DNA of 64,000 bases from an uncultured Lactococcus sp. (GCF_934191625.1 NZ_CAKPUG010000003.1:62001-126000); one strand, 5' to 3'. Shown: positions 27,851 through 37,855, numbered from the stretch's first letter. Numbers and translations are program-made. The notes: generated by a model not told the origin, from the sequence alone.

Positions 27851-27876
27851 AAGGAGCGCTCTCACGAACGCTCCTT
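27851..27876 (-). promoter_or_regulatory. Stable hairpin in the rimP operon leader
   Basis: Perfect 8-bp stem AAGGAGCG / CGCTCCTT with a 10-base loop, in the 5' leader about 20 bases after the expected transcript start and 28 bases before the rimP ATG. No T run follows, so it is not a simple terminator. It also ties up an AAGGAG that could act as a decoy ribosome site. Confidence 0.6.
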
Positions 27877-27900
27877 TCTAGTAGTTTTTTATTTAAATTA

Positions 27901-27928
27901 ATTATAGCATATTTTTGAGGTTTGTCAA
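27901..27928 (-). promoter_or_regulatory. Strong sigma-A promoter of the rimP-nusA-infB operon
   Basis: Minus strand: perfect -35 TTGACA (27923-27928), 16-base spacer ending TGC, perfect -10 TATAAT (27901-27906), so both consensus hexamers and an extended -10. Confidence 0.88.
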
Positions 27929-28054
27929 GGGGCATGATTAAACAAGTTGAACCTCCTAAACTTACCAACTCACACATAAAATTCCTTTGAAAATTCTTGA
28001 AAATCTAGGATTAAAGGGCTATGATAAAAAGAGTGTAATTTATAGGAGATGGTT

Positions 28055-28450
28055 ATGAAAATTTATTTTCAGTTGCTTATTATTTTTGGTTTTTCTTTCG
28101 TGGGAGATACGCTGTCGAACAGTTTACATCTTCCTGTTCCCGGAAGTATTTTAGGAATGATTTTTTTATTCCTTGCGCTACAATTTAAAGTTTTAAAATT
28201 CACCGATGTGGATGAGGTTGGGAGCTTCTTAATCAATAACATGACGATTTTATTTTTACCCGCTGGTGTAGGTATTATGGCCAAATGGTCCCTGATTTCG
28301 GATTTTTGGTGGCAAATCGCCTTGATTGTTCTTATTGCCCTTGTTGTGAATGTCTTTATTCTAGGTCGTTTGGTACAATTTATCAAAGTCAAATATGAAG
28401 GAGATTATCTCGAACCAGAATTATTAAAAAATAAAAGAGAGGTACACTGA
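28055..28450 (+). CDS. lrgA: LrgA/CidA-family membrane protein
   Basis: A 131-aa protein with four membrane helices and the family's LPVPGSILGMIFLFL block near residue 30 and FLINNMTILFLPAGVGIM near 60. With LrgB it forms a holin-like pair; in B. subtilis and S. mutans the homologous pair takes up pyruvate. The ATG at 28055 has AGGAG six bases upstream; the ATG two codons before overlaps it. The stop codon overlaps the lrgB start (TGATG). No LytSR two-component genes are nearby. Confidence 0.9.
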   Translation: MKIYFQLLIIFGFSFVGDTLSNSLHLPVPGSILGMIFLFLALQFKVLKFTDVDEVGSFLINNMTILFLPAGVGIMAKWSLISDFWWQIALIVLIALVVNVFILGRLVQFIKVKYEGDYLEPELLKNKREVH

Positions 28451-29148
28451 TGGATGCCATTACTTCTAGCCCGTTGTTTGGTTTAACGCTTACTCTTTTA
28501 ATATTTATTGTTGGTGTACGAATAAATGAGAATATTCGTAAACCTTGGACCAACCCATTGCTTTTTGCAACCCTCGTTATCATTTTGATTTTGGTGGTAG
28601 CTAAAATACCTTATGAGAATTATTACAAAGGTGGCGCGATATTAAATGACTTGATTGGGCCTTCCACTGTTGCCCTAGGAATTCCATTGTATAAAACTTT
28701 CCAGCTCATGAAACACCATGCACGTTCTATTTTAATCAGTATCGCTGCTGCTTCACTCATTAATACAGTCATTACAGCTCTATTGTTAAAATTTTTCGGT
28801 TTATCAAAATTAGCATCCTTGTCCCTTTTTCCAAAATCTGTAACCACTGCAATGGCTATCGGAATAACAGAAAAAATGCAAGGTGTTACAACAATTACGG
28901 TTGTCGTGGTCGTAGCTACCGGAATATTGACTAGCGTTCTTGGCGTGCCATTGATGAAACTCTTTAAAATCAAGGACCCAGTTGCCCAGGGTGTAGTGCT
29001 CGGTGGCACTGGCCATGCTGTTGGTACAGGAACTGCCATTGAACTAGGAAAAGTTCAAGGTGCAATGGGAGCTTTAGCAATTGGGGTAACCGGGATTATG
29101 TATGTTATCTTTGCACCTTTAGTGGCGCATATTATTCTTGGTTATTGA
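28450..29148 (+). CDS. lrgB: LrgB-family membrane protein
   Basis: A 232-aa polytopic protein with about seven helices and the conserved LGPSTVALGIPLY-like segment (here IGPSTVALGIPLYK, about residues 70-83), the KSVTTAMAIGITE block, and GTGHAVGTGTAIELG near residue 185. Partner of LrgA in a holin-like or pyruvate-transport complex. Translationally coupled to lrgA by a one-base overlap. Ends at a bidirectional terminator shared with der. Confidence 0.93.
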   Translation: MDAITSSPLFGLTLTLLIFIVGVRINENIRKPWTNPLLFATLVIILILVVAKIPYENYYKGGAILNDLIGPSTVALGIPLYKTFQLMKHHARSILISIAAASLINTVITALLLKFFGLSKLASLSLFPKSVTTAMAIGITEKMQGVTTITVVVVVATGILTSVLGVPLMKLFKIKDPVAQGVVLGGTGHAVGTGTAIELGKVQGAMGALAIGVTGIMYVIFAPLVAHIILGY

Positions 29149-29181
29149 GCCTCTTTGTGCGTAGTTCTGAACAGTTATAAT

Positions 29182-29212
29182 AAAAAGCTTGAAGATTAAC
29201 TTCAAGCTTTTT
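29182..29212. terminator. Bidirectional terminator between lrgB and der
   Basis: Stem AAAAAGCTTGAAG / CTTCAAGCTTTTT with a short loop, serving the convergent lrgB (+) and der (-). Confidence 0.88.
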
Positions 29213-29213
29213 A

Positions 29214-30524
29214 TTATTTACGTTTACGTGCAATCAAATGAATCGGTGTGCCTTCAAAGACAAAGGCCTTGCGAATTTGATTTTCTAAGAAGCGCATATA
29301 AGAGAAATGCATCAGTTCTTCTTCATTAACGAAAACTACAAATGTTGGAGGCTTCACTGCAACTTGTGTTGCATAGAAAATCTTCAAGCGTTTACCTTTA
29401 TCTGTCGGTGTTGGATTAATTGCTACTGCATCCATAATAACATCATTCAAAACAGAACTTGAAATACGAAGATTTTGTGAATGATGAATTTCCTTAATCA
29501 TATCTGGGAGTTTATGGAGACGTTGCCCCGTTTTAGCTGAAACATATACAATTGGTGCATAATCAAGGAATTTAAATTTCCAACGAATATCGTCTTCAAA
29601 TTTTTTCATGGTATAATTATCTTTTTCAAGTGTATCCCACTTGTTCACCACGAGAAGGATCCCTTTACCTGCATCATGAGCGAAGCCAGCAATACGCATA
29701 TCATATTCACGAATTCCCTCTTCTGCATTGATAACCATGAGGACAATGTCACTACGATCAATGGCACGCATAGCACGCATCACAGAGTATTTTTCTGTAT
29801 TTTCGTAGATTTTACCAGATTTACGCATCCCTGCTGTATCAATCATGAGGAATTCTTGACCTTCCGCATCAGTAAAGCTTGTGTCAATCGCATCACGCGT
29901 TGTACCTGCAACAGGGCTAGCAATGACACGTTCTTCTCCGAGAATGGCATTAATCAAACTTGATTTACCAACATTTGGACGACCAATCAAACTAAATTTG
30001 ATAACATCTGGGTTTTCTTCTTCTGTTTCTGTTGGCAGGTTTTCAATGATAGCATCAAGAACGTCTCCTGTCCCTAAGCCATGAACAGCAGATACAGGAT
30101 AAGGTTCTCCCAGGCCAAGTGAATAGAAGTCGAAGATTTCCATACGGCGCTCAGGGTTATCTACTTTATTAACTACGAGGATAACTGGTTTGTCTGTACG
30201 ATAGAGGATTTGTGCTACGTGTTCGTCAGCATCTGTGATACCTGTTTCTCCATCGACAACAGCAACGATGACATCCGCTTCTTCCATCGCAATCTCTGCT
30301 TGGGCACGGATTTGTGTCATGAAAGGCTCATCGGAAAGTTCTATCCCCCCAGTATCAATAAGTGAGAATTTTTTGTTAAGCCATTCGCCTGTGGCATAAA
30401 TACGGTCACGTGTTACTCCAGGAATATCCTCAACAATTGAGATACGTTCTCCAGCAATACGGTTAAAAATCGTCGATTTTCCAACATTTGGTCGGCCGAC
30501 AATGGCTACTGTAGGTAGTGTCAT
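29214..30524 (-). CDS. der: Ribosome-associated GTPase Der (EngA)
   Basis: A 436-aa GTPase for 50S assembly with two tandem G domains: GRPNVGKS at residues 9-16 with DTGG and NKVD, and a second GRPNVGKS near 182 with DTAGMR and NKWD. The C-terminal KH-like domain ends in a basic tail (LIARKRK). Both domains look intact. Length is typical. Confidence 0.97.
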   Translation of the reverse strand: MTLPTVAIVGRPNVGKSTIFNRIAGERISIVEDIPGVTRDRIYATGEWLNKKFSLIDTGGIELSDEPFMTQIRAQAEIAMEEADVIVAVVDGETGITDADEHVAQILYRTDKPVILVVNKVDNPERRMEIFDFYSLGLGEPYPVSAVHGLGTGDVLDAIIENLPTETEEENPDVIKFSLIGRPNVGKSSLINAILGEERVIASPVAGTTRDAIDTSFTDAEGQEFLMIDTAGMRKSGKIYENTEKYSVMRAMRAIDRSDIVLMVINAEEGIREYDMRIAGFAHDAGKGILLVVNKWDTLEKDNYTMKKFEDDIRWKFKFLDYAPIVYVSAKTGQRLHKLPDMIKEIHHSQNLRISSSVLNDVIMDAVAINPTPTDKGKRLKIFYATQVAVKPPTFVVFVNEEELMHFSYMRFLENQIRKAFVFEGTPIHLIARKRK

Positions 30525-30662
30525 TTATTATTTATCCTTTTCTTATCAGTAATAAGTTCATTTCTCTTATTCATCATCTTCTTCTTTACATCTAAAAGAG
30601 AAAAAGTATGCATTGTAATTATAACATTTTACTGGCTATTTTTATAGCTCTGTCTTTTCACT

Positions 30663-30696
30663 TTAAAAGTGAGCCCGAAATTCTAGCTCACTTTTT
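30663..30696 (-). terminator. Rho-independent terminator of the AI-2E-type transporter gene
   Basis: Stem AAAAGTGAGC / GCTCACTTTT with an 11-base loop, directly behind the stop codon at 30698. Confidence 0.82.
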
Positions 30697-30697
30697 C

Positions 30698-31723
30698 TTA
30701 TTTTTTAAATTTTTTAAAGGGAATTTCTTTCACCCCGAGAAGATCTAAGGCGAAATTAAAGATGGGGATTCCCACGATAAGGCCCCAGACACCGAAGAAA
30801 TGTTCTCCTAAGAAAAGAATCACGAAGGTGTAAAACATAGGCAGTTTTGTCTTATGAGCCATCAGATGCGGGTTGAGTACATAAGACTCAAGTGCATGGA
30901 TTAAAGCAACCATCAGTAGCACAAAGATGACATCCCTAATCCCACCAATAGAATAACCGATGATGGATAAGGGAATACAAGAGACAAGTACACCAGCAAC
31001 GGGAACAAGGCTCAGTAAGAAAATCATTACACCTAAACTCAATAACTCTGGGAAGCCCATGAAGCTTAACGCAATAAGCGTCAAGGCAGTATTGACGAGA
31101 GCAATAATAAATTGAGTTTCCAAGACGACACCAAATCCTGTAAAGAATTTACTTGCTAGATAATAGATGTCTTCAAAGAACCAAGCAAAGTCACTCTCTA
31201 AGAAAAGTTTTGAAAATTTATTAGTTTCTTTACGATCAATAGTGAAAAAGAAACTCATTAAGAAGGCAAAAAATACAATAAGTAAACCTTTACCAAAGCT
31301 AGTCACATAATCAACTAAAGTCCCCAGGCTACTTTGCAATTTATCTGCTAGGTTGTATTCTTTGAAAAGGTTATATATTGAGTCCATCAGCGCACTCTCA
31401 CCATTGCTGTTGTTCTGATAGAACTTACTTACAGCATTGATGAGATGTGTGAGCTGGTTGACTAATACAGGAATATATTCTGTAATTCCTAAGTAGATTA
31501 AAAAGAGAATAACACCATATAATATAAACCCACTAATTTTACCAGGAAGCTTAATTTTTCGCTCAATAAAACTGACGAAGCGGTAAGCAAGATAGCTGAA
31601 GACGAAAGTCAAGAGCATCAGCGGAAGAATGCTTCTTACAAAATAGAGTACAGCAATGAGAAACGCCAAAACGACCCATCTTCTAAGTTTTTCATTTTTT
31701 ATAAAGTTTTGGTAGTATTCCAT
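30698..31723 (-). CDS. AI-2E family transporter
   Basis: A 341-aa membrane protein of PF01594 (TqsA/PerM/YdbI type): two helices near the N-terminus (17-50), a central variable segment with a helix (about 60-85), and a C-terminal block of five or more helices with the family's LVPVAGVLVSCIPLSIIGYSI, ESYVLNPHLMAHKTKLPMF and IVGIPIFNFALDLL motifs. Family members export signalling molecules or act as Na+/H+ antiporters; the substrate here is unknown. Monocistronic. Confidence 0.88.
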   Translation of the reverse strand: MEYYQNFIKNEKLRRWVVLAFLIAVLYFVRSILPLMLLTFVFSYLAYRFVSFIERKIKLPGKISGFILYGVILFLIYLGITEYIPVLVNQLTHLINAVSKFYQNNSNGESALMDSIYNLFKEYNLADKLQSSLGTLVDYVTSFGKGLLIVFFAFLMSFFFTIDRKETNKFSKLFLESDFAWFFEDIYYLASKFFTGFGVVLETQFIIALVNTALTLIALSFMGFPELLSLGVMIFLLSLVPVAGVLVSCIPLSIIGYSIGGIRDVIFVLLMVALIHALESYVLNPHLMAHKTKLPMFYTFVILFLGEHFFGVWGLIVGIPIFNFALDLLGVKEIPFKKFKK

Positions 31724-31806
31724 TAAATTCCATCCTTCAATTTTTATATATTAAAAAATTGTATTTTCACATTTTTCAGCTTCTAAATTATATCATTTTT
31801 AACGTG

Positions 31807-31836
31807 CAAAAAGATACATCTTAAGATGTATCTTTT
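31807..31836 (-). terminator. Rho-independent terminator of ffh
   Basis: AAAAGATACATC / GATGTATCTTTT inverted repeat with almost no loop and a T tail on the minus strand. Confidence 0.82.
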
Positions 31837-31841
31837 ATATT

Positions 31842-33398
31842 TTATTTTTTCTTACCTTTTTTCATTTTTTTCTGCGCCCGTTTCATGGCTTGTTTCATGG
31901 CAAATTGTGTAGCTTTTCCTTTGAGCCCGCCACCAAACATTGAACTCATATCAGGTGTTCCAGGAGAGGTTCCTCCTCCCATCAGGCCTTGCAAATCTCC
32001 TAAAGAAGACATATCTGGCATGCCACCAGGCATATTTTTCATGTTTGGCATTTTACCGCCAGCACCGCCCATCATTTGTTGCATCATGGAGTTCATATCA
32101 CCATTCATAATACCTTGCATCATGTCTTTAGACTGATTGAATTGCTTGATGAATTTATTGACCTCGATGAAACTATTACCTGAACCAGCAGCAATCCGTC
32201 GACGTCGAGCTGGTGAAAGTTCGACTTCCAATTGACGTTCTGCTGGCGTCATAGAAAGGACAATAGCACGTTTGCGTGCAATGTCTTTCGGATCCACCTT
32301 GACATTTTCAATTCCTGGCATTTGTGACATCCCTGGAATCATCTTCATAATATCTTCCATTGGTCCCATATTTGTTACTTGGTCAAGCTGTTCCACAAAG
32401 TCACTGTAATCAAAACGGTTTTCCGCCATCTTTTCAGCCATCTTCATCGATTGCTCTTCATCAAATTGCGCTTGAGCCTTTTCAATCAAGGTCAGCATGT
32501 CTCCCATCCCAAGGATACGAGAGCTCATACGATCTGGATAGAACGTTTCCAAATCGGTCAGTTTTTCGCCAGTACCAGTAAATTTGATTGGCTTACCTGT
32601 TATTTCACGAATAGATAAAGCCGCACCACCACGTGTGTCACCATCAAGTTTTGTAATGATAACTCCACTGATATCTAATTTTTCATCAAAAGTTTTCGCT
32701 ACTTGAGCCGCAACTTGACCAGTCATGGCATCAACAACCAAGAGGATTTCTGTCGGTTGTGCAAGAGCTTTAATCTCTTGCAACTCGTTCATGAGTTTGT
32801 CGTCAATTTCCAGACGACCTGCCGTATCAATCAAAACATAGTCTTTACGCTCTTCACGGGCTTTAGCAAGACCGTTTTTAACAATATTGACCGGACTTTG
32901 AGCAGTACCCTCGTCATAGACAGGAATATCAAGTTGCTCACCTAAGGTTTTTAATTGATCAATGGCTGCTGGACGATAAACGTCAGCCGCAATCATCAAT
33001 GGACGTGCATTTTGTTCTTCTTTAAGCTTTTTAGCCAGTTTACCAGCGAAAGTTGTTTTACCTGCCCCTTGCAAACCAACCATCATGATAATTGTCGGAA
33101 TTCTAGGTGACTTGAGCAGTTCAGCTTCTCCCCCACCCAAAATTGCAGTCAATTCTTCATTAACAATCGAAATAACTTGTTGGGCAGGATTTAGTGCTTC
33201 TGAGACTTCTGTCCCAATCGCACGTTCACGTATTGCTTTGATAAACTTTTTCACTACAGGAAGTGCAACGTCGGCTTCAAGAAGGGCCACACGTATTTCT
33301 TTAGTGATTTCTGCTACATCTTGTTCAGTGATTTTCTTTTTACCGCGCAAATTTTTAAAGACATTTTGCAAACGTTCAGTTAAATTTTCAAAAGCCAT
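31842..33398 (-). CDS. ffh: Signal recognition particle protein Ffh (SRP54)
   Basis: A 518-aa GTPase that binds 4.5S RNA and signal sequences: N domain (1-85), G domain with GLQGAGKTT at 108-116, DTAGR near 190 and TKLDGDTRGG near 246, then the Met-rich M domain (about 300-445) and a Met/Gly-rich, Lys-ending tail. The tail is longer than in B. subtilis. The usual upstream neighbour ylxM is not adjacent; a terminated ktrAB region lies there instead. Confidence 0.96.
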   Translation of the reverse strand: MAFENLTERLQNVFKNLRGKKKITEQDVAEITKEIRVALLEADVALPVVKKFIKAIRERAIGTEVSEALNPAQQVISIVNEELTAILGGGEAELLKSPRIPTIIMMVGLQGAGKTTFAGKLAKKLKEEQNARPLMIAADVYRPAAIDQLKTLGEQLDIPVYDEGTAQSPVNIVKNGLAKAREERKDYVLIDTAGRLEIDDKLMNELQEIKALAQPTEILLVVDAMTGQVAAQVAKTFDEKLDISGVIITKLDGDTRGGAALSIREITGKPIKFTGTGEKLTDLETFYPDRMSSRILGMGDMLTLIEKAQAQFDEEQSMKMAEKMAENRFDYSDFVEQLDQVTNMGPMEDIMKMIPGMSQMPGIENVKVDPKDIARKRAIVLSMTPAERQLEVELSPARRRRIAAGSGNSFIEVNKFIKQFNQSKDMMQGIMNGDMNSMMQQMMGGAGGKMPNMKNMPGGMPDMSSLGDLQGLMGGGTSPGTPDMSSMFGGGLKGKATQFAMKQAMKRAQKKMKKGKKK

Positions 33399-33486
33399 GT
33401 TTATATTCCAGTTCTATTATTTTATTCAGATAGTTTTATTATATCATATTCTGTCAAGGCTTAAATCCTTCGGAAGTTGGAAAATG

Positions 33487-34140
33487 CTAGTTTTGTTCCG
33501 AAAGTTTTTGGATATCTTCAGGTCGCCCGATAACAAAGAGTGAATCCCCTATCATGAGTCGAGTATCTCCTGAAGCTATTTCAACTTTACCATTAATATG
33601 CTTGACATAGCTGATGTTTAAGTCGTAGTGATTAAAATCATCAATTTCCGAAATAACTCGGTTGTTCATTTTCCGTGCGCACACCTTTACTTCTGCGAAT
33701 TCTATATTCTCAGCAATATCCACAACATTTGTAATATTTTCAAATATCAAGCTTTCTGCTATCTTACGTCCCATTTCTACTTCGGGAAGAACAACCCGAT
33801 CGGCACCAATTTTTTCCAAAAGACGATAATGATTTTTATCTACCGCTTTGGTAATAACTTGAGGCACTCCAGCATCTTTTGCTAGCATTGTAACGAGCAC
33901 AGATGATTGAATATCTTCACCAATTGCTACAATAGCAACATCAAAATCTTGAATACCTATCTCATCCAAAACTCGCTCATCTTTTGCATCGGCAATAATG
34001 GCATTTGGAACCATATCCTTAAAAAGATTGACACGATCTTCGTTCTGGTCAATCACTAGTAAATCCGCTTCCGTCTCTGCAATTGTTTTCGCCACTGCTG
34101 AACCAAAACGACCTAGACCTATAACAACAAATGATTTCAT
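33487..34140 (-). CDS. ktrA: Potassium uptake regulatory subunit KtrA (TrkA family)
   Basis: A 217-aa cytoplasmic protein: RCK_N with the nucleotide-binding GLGRFGSAVA (about 8-17) and the acidic VIDQ at the end of the second strand, then an RCK_C domain (about 135-217). It gates KtrB in response to ATP/ADP or c-di-AMP in relatives. One base separates it from ktrB. Confidence 0.93.
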   Translation of the reverse strand: MKSFVVIGLGRFGSAVAKTIAETEADLLVIDQNEDRVNLFKDMVPNAIIADAKDERVLDEIGIQDFDVAIVAIGEDIQSSVLVTMLAKDAGVPQVITKAVDKNHYRLLEKIGADRVVLPEVEMGRKIAESLIFENITNVVDIAENIEFAEVKVCARKMNNRVISEIDDFNHYDLNISYVKHINGKVEIASGDTRLMIGDSLFVIGRPEDIQKLSEQN

Positions 34141-34141
34141 A

Positions 34142-35464
34142 TTAACCTACCATTACCTTTTCTTCAGGATATTTATAAAGCGACTCATGACTATCTTTAG
34201 CATTTAGAGAATATATGATTGTAAAGACGCCAACACGCCCAATAAACATAAGTATTCCTACAATAATCTTACCTGGAACATTGAGTCCAGGTGTTACTCC
34301 CATACTCAAGCCCACGGTTGATAAAGCAGAAATAACTTCAAATAAGAGCTGATCCACACGGAATTTCGGATTGGTTAAAAGCAAGGCAAAAGTTGCAATA
34401 ACCATCATAAAAAAGTAGAGAAACACAGACTCATATGCTTGTTTGATAACACTTTGTGGAATCGTTCTATTTTTAAAAGTTGTGTGTTTGTCACGTTTAA
34501 TTATTGAACGAACATTGAGCGCTAGTACGCCAATAGTTGTCGTTTTTAAACCACCAGCTGTAGAGCCCGATGTACCACCGATGATCATTAGCATAATCGT
34601 CAGAAAAATGCTGGCCTGACTGAACAAAGTGTATTCTTGGATAGAAAAACCTGCAGTTCTCTGAGAAATTGATAAGAATAAACTCTGCATTGTAAAAATA
34701 GCTGGATTATTACTTACACTTTCAAAATCAGAGACTAAAAAGAGTAGCATGCCGCCGAAGATGAGAAAAGTTGTTGTGGTCAACGCTAAGCGTGTATGCA
34801 AGGACAATTTTCTTTGCTTTTTGTAGTTAAGTAAGTCCATCATAACGATGAAACCTAAACTTCCACATACAATCATTGAAGCAATGACCATTAAGACATA
34901 GGGAGAATGTTCATAAAGCATGAGCGAGTTACCAAACAAATCAAAACCGGCATTACAATAAGCCGAGATTGCATGGAAAACACTGTACCATAAACCTTTG
35001 ACTAGTCCAAACTTCGGAACAAAAGCAAAGGATAGGAGAACACTTCCACAAAATTGAATGAGAAAAGATATGATCAAAACATTTGTAACAACACGAACAC
35101 CCGAGCTGATATCGGATAAACTATAAGATTGTTGAATAATCAAGCGGGACTTAAGTGACATCTTCTGGTTGAGCAGTAAAAAGATACTGACAACTAAAGT
35201 CATAAATCCTAGTCCACCAATTTCAATCAATAAGAGTAAAATAACTTGACCAAATAGTGACCAGTGAGCACTTGTATCAATAACCGTTAAACCCGTAACA
35301 CATGTTGCTGATACTGCCGTAAAGAGAGCATCAACAGGATGAGTGAATTGCCCAGTTTTGGAGGAAATCGGTAAACTCAACAGTGTCCCGCCCACAATGA
35401 CAAGGGTCAAAAAGGCGATAAAAATAATCTGCAAAGCTGTTAATTTTTTTAAATTTTTCTGCAT
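34142..35464 (-). CDS. ktrB: Potassium channel subunit KtrB (TrkH family)
   Basis: A 440-aa membrane protein with four membrane-pore-membrane repeats. The pore loops are recognisable: AVSATCVTGL, HAISAYCNAGFD, ISQRTAGFS and ISALSTVGLS, each with the selectivity Gly. A conserved GGTSGSTAGGLKTTT segment, the intramembrane gate loop plus basic end, precedes the third and fourth repeats. Forms Na+- or ATP-dependent K+ uptake with KtrA. Confidence 0.94.
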   Translation of the reverse strand: MQKNLKKLTALQIIFIAFLTLVIVGGTLLSLPISSKTGQFTHPVDALFTAVSATCVTGLTVIDTSAHWSLFGQVILLLLIEIGGLGFMTLVVSIFLLLNQKMSLKSRLIIQQSYSLSDISSGVRVVTNVLIISFLIQFCGSVLLSFAFVPKFGLVKGLWYSVFHAISAYCNAGFDLFGNSLMLYEHSPYVLMVIASMIVCGSLGFIVMMDLLNYKKQRKLSLHTRLALTTTTFLIFGGMLLFLVSDFESVSNNPAIFTMQSLFLSISQRTAGFSIQEYTLFSQASIFLTIMLMIIGGTSGSTAGGLKTTTIGVLALNVRSIIKRDKHTTFKNRTIPQSVIKQAYESVFLYFFMMVIATFALLLTNPKFRVDQLLFEVISALSTVGLSMGVTPGLNVPGKIIVGILMFIGRVGVFTIIYSLNAKDSHESLYKYPEEKVMVG

Positions 35465-35597
35465 AAATCGCTTGCTTTATTCTCCTGTAGTTACTATGCT
35501 TTGAGCACTTGTCGTTATCAAAAAAATATAGCAAAAGACAGGCCTTTACTATATAATAATTTTCAACGTTCTTAAACAATCTCTCTCCAAGAATTCT

Positions 35598-37334
35598 TTA
35601 TTCAGACTTTTCTGTGGATTTATTTGCTTTCTTTTTGTTGCTCTTGTAACGACGAGTTAGTTCTTGCGGTGCACGAGCTTCCATCACTACAGGAAGTACA
35701 ACTGGTTTACGTCGGGTTTGATTGTAGAGGAATTTTCCAAGTGCATCACGAATAGCACCCTTGAGTTCAGACCAATCAAAAGATGTTCCTGAAAGATATT
35801 TTTCAACAGTTTCATTGACCAGATTACCTGCATCTTTCATCAAATCACGTGATGTTTTGACGTAGACAAAGCCGCGCGTATGTACACGTGTTTGACTGAT
35901 GATTTTACGGTCACTCTTACTGATAGTGATGACTGCTATAAAAATACCATCTTCAGACAAAACTTTACGGTCTCGTAAAACAACTGAACCAATGTCACCA
36001 ATACCTGAACCGTCAATCATAACGTTTTCGGCTGGTACAGCACCTGCAGGAATCATCTCATCTTTTTTATTGAATGAAACAGACTCCCCTTTTTTAGCAA
36101 TAAAAATATGCTCTGGGAGCATGCCCATTTCCATAGCTAATTCAGCATGCGCACGTAACTCACGGTATTCACCTTGAATAGGTATCAGATTTTTAGGTCG
36201 TAAGATATCAATCATAAATTGCAAATCACGCGCATTTGCATGACCTGAAACTTTTAAATCTCCGCCCAACATCTTCATTACACCACCAGCACGATAAACA
36301 TCATTTTCAATACGTGCAACTAATGTTTCGTAAGCTACTGAAGGAGTTGTCACAGCAAAAGCTACATCACCTTCTTTAATTTTAACCCATTTGTGACGTT
36401 GATGTGCCATGTCGCCAAGTACTTTTAATGGTTCCCCCATACGACCTGTTTCGATGACAACAAGCTCATCATCAGCATATTTACTCATTTCATTTGGCTT
36501 AATGATTGCTTTTTTATCTTCAATTTGCAACTTTTTCAAGCGTGTGGCTGTTTCAACGATTTGATCCATATCTTGACCAGTGAAGACGATATGGCGTCCA
36601 AGCTTAATTGCTGCATCAACTACTTGTTGAATGCGTCCGAGATTCCCTGCATTACATGCAATAATCACACGTCCTTGCGCTTCATCAATAGTGTCAAAGA
36701 TTTTTTCGTAGATTTCGTGTTCACTTGCAGATTGAGCTGTTGACAAAGCATTAGGTGAGCTTGAAAGTAAAGCAAGAACTTTACTACTTCCAATTTCAGC
36801 AAGACGACGCATATTTGTGCGATAGCCAGAAGCTACTGCTGGATCAAAGCGAAAATCACCGGTATAAACAATATTTCCAGAGTCAGTACCAATGACAATA
36901 CCCATTGATTCTGGGATTGTATGTGTTGTTGAGAAGAAGGAAATTACAGCTTGGCCGAAATCAATTTCTGTTTCTTCATTAACCACATGGAAATCCTTAA
37001 ATTTCTTACTGCCCTCATAATTCCGCACATTAATCTTCGCAAGTTCAATTGTCAACTCGCTTCCAAATACAGGAACACGTAATTCAGAAACGATATAAGG
37101 TAATGCGCCAATCGAATCCGCATGACCATGTGTCAAGAAAATGCCTGCAACACGATCCGCATTTTCAATCAAATAGTCAATATCAGGAATAACAAAGTCA
37201 ATTCCTAACATATCGCTGTCTGCATATTTCAGTCCTGCATCAAGAACGAAGATTTGTTCGTTCACCTCAGCTAAGTACATATTTTTCCCAAATTCGCGTA
37301 CACCGCCTAAGGGTGTAATTTTTATATCTGCCAT
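35598..37334 (-). CDS. rnjB: Ribonuclease J2
   Basis: A 578-aa metallo-beta-lactamase/beta-CASP ribonuclease. The start PLGGVREFGKNMYLAEV and the metal motif HGHADSIGALPY identify the J2 type: the last His of the canonical HxHxDH is Ser here, and TTHTIPES replaces the second-site motif of J1. Such J2 proteins have weak or no activity of their own and act in a J1-J2 complex in mRNA decay. The C-terminal domain (about 440-560) and a Lys-rich tail are present. The ribosome site is weak (AAAGG about 17 bases away). Confidence 0.9.
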   Translation of the reverse strand: MADIKITPLGGVREFGKNMYLAEVNEQIFVLDAGLKYADSDMLGIDFVIPDIDYLIENADRVAGIFLTHGHADSIGALPYIVSELRVPVFGSELTIELAKINVRNYEGSKKFKDFHVVNEETEIDFGQAVISFFSTTHTIPESMGIVIGTDSGNIVYTGDFRFDPAVASGYRTNMRRLAEIGSSKVLALLSSSPNALSTAQSASEHEIYEKIFDTIDEAQGRVIIACNAGNLGRIQQVVDAAIKLGRHIVFTGQDMDQIVETATRLKKLQIEDKKAIIKPNEMSKYADDELVVIETGRMGEPLKVLGDMAHQRHKWVKIKEGDVAFAVTTPSVAYETLVARIENDVYRAGGVMKMLGGDLKVSGHANARDLQFMIDILRPKNLIPIQGEYRELRAHAELAMEMGMLPEHIFIAKKGESVSFNKKDEMIPAGAVPAENVMIDGSGIGDIGSVVLRDRKVLSEDGIFIAVITISKSDRKIISQTRVHTRGFVYVKTSRDLMKDAGNLVNETVEKYLSGTSFDWSELKGAIRDALGKFLYNQTRRKPVVLPVVMEARAPQELTRRYKSNKKKANKSTEKSE

Positions 37335-37365
37335 TTATTTATTAATTTAAACCTTTCTTTTTTCG

Positions 37366-37394
37366 TAATAAAAGGGATTGGCATTCCAATCCCT
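37366..37394 (-). terminator. Rho-independent terminator between the DUF1801 gene and rnjB
   Basis: Stem AGGGATTGG / CCAATCCCT with loop AATG and TTTTATTA tail on the minus strand. Confidence 0.85.
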
Positions 37395-37453
37395 ACCGAG
37401 AATACTTACTATAAGTATAACTCAAAGCAAGCAAAAAATCAATCAAATATTAG

Positions 37454-37855
37454 TCAATCCCGCATATCATGCGGTTTACCGTAGCTCAACAATTTCAAGA
37501 TTTCACGTATATCCTCTTCATACTTTACAAAAAATTTTTGATTTTTAATTCGCAGACAACCTCGTCCTACGGCAGACTTTGGAAAAGGACCTTGCCAGTT
37601 CGAATTGATTCCATAAAAATAAAGCGCAACATAATTTTTCTGAGCAGAAACATTAAGTATTCCGGCTTCTTCATAACCAGGACTTGGATGAGGATTCATT
37701 CCTAAGACGATAGCTGAGAATGTTCGTCCATTATCAAAATAACGCAAGTCTTCCTCTGGGAACATAGTTCTAACCAGTTGAATAACTTCTCTCAAAAGAC
37801 GTGGATCCGGTGACTGTGTAATATAGTTCTCTATTTCATCTGCGCTTATATACAT
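37454..37855 (-). CDS. DUF1801-like (YdhG/YyhG-type) protein
   Basis: A 133-aa soluble protein with features of the DUF1801 family (PF08818): a central YFYG-containing strand and the C-terminal PKSAVGRGCLRIK block that binds a small ligand or metal in frataxin-like members. The ATG at 37855 is five bases after GAGGAG; the ATG one codon before is too close. Role unknown; an iron-chaperone function has been proposed for Bacillus relatives. Confidence 0.7.
   Translation of the reverse strand: MYISADEIENYITQSPDPRLLREVIQLVRTMFPEEDLRYFDNGRTFSAIVLGMNPHPSPGYEEAGILNVSAQKNYVALYFYGINSNWQGPFPKSAVGRGCLRIKNQKFFVKYEEDIREILKLLSYGKPHDMRD

Noticed and set aside
27824..27865. N-terminal extension of RimP
   Set aside because: The upstream in-frame start has no ribosome site and lies in the leader hairpin; the ATG at 27823 has AAAGGAG and gives the family N-terminus.
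33085..33543. 152-codon plus-strand frame opposite ffh
   Set aside because: Entirely antisense to the ffh N and G domains and the ktrA end; composition reflects the opposite strand.
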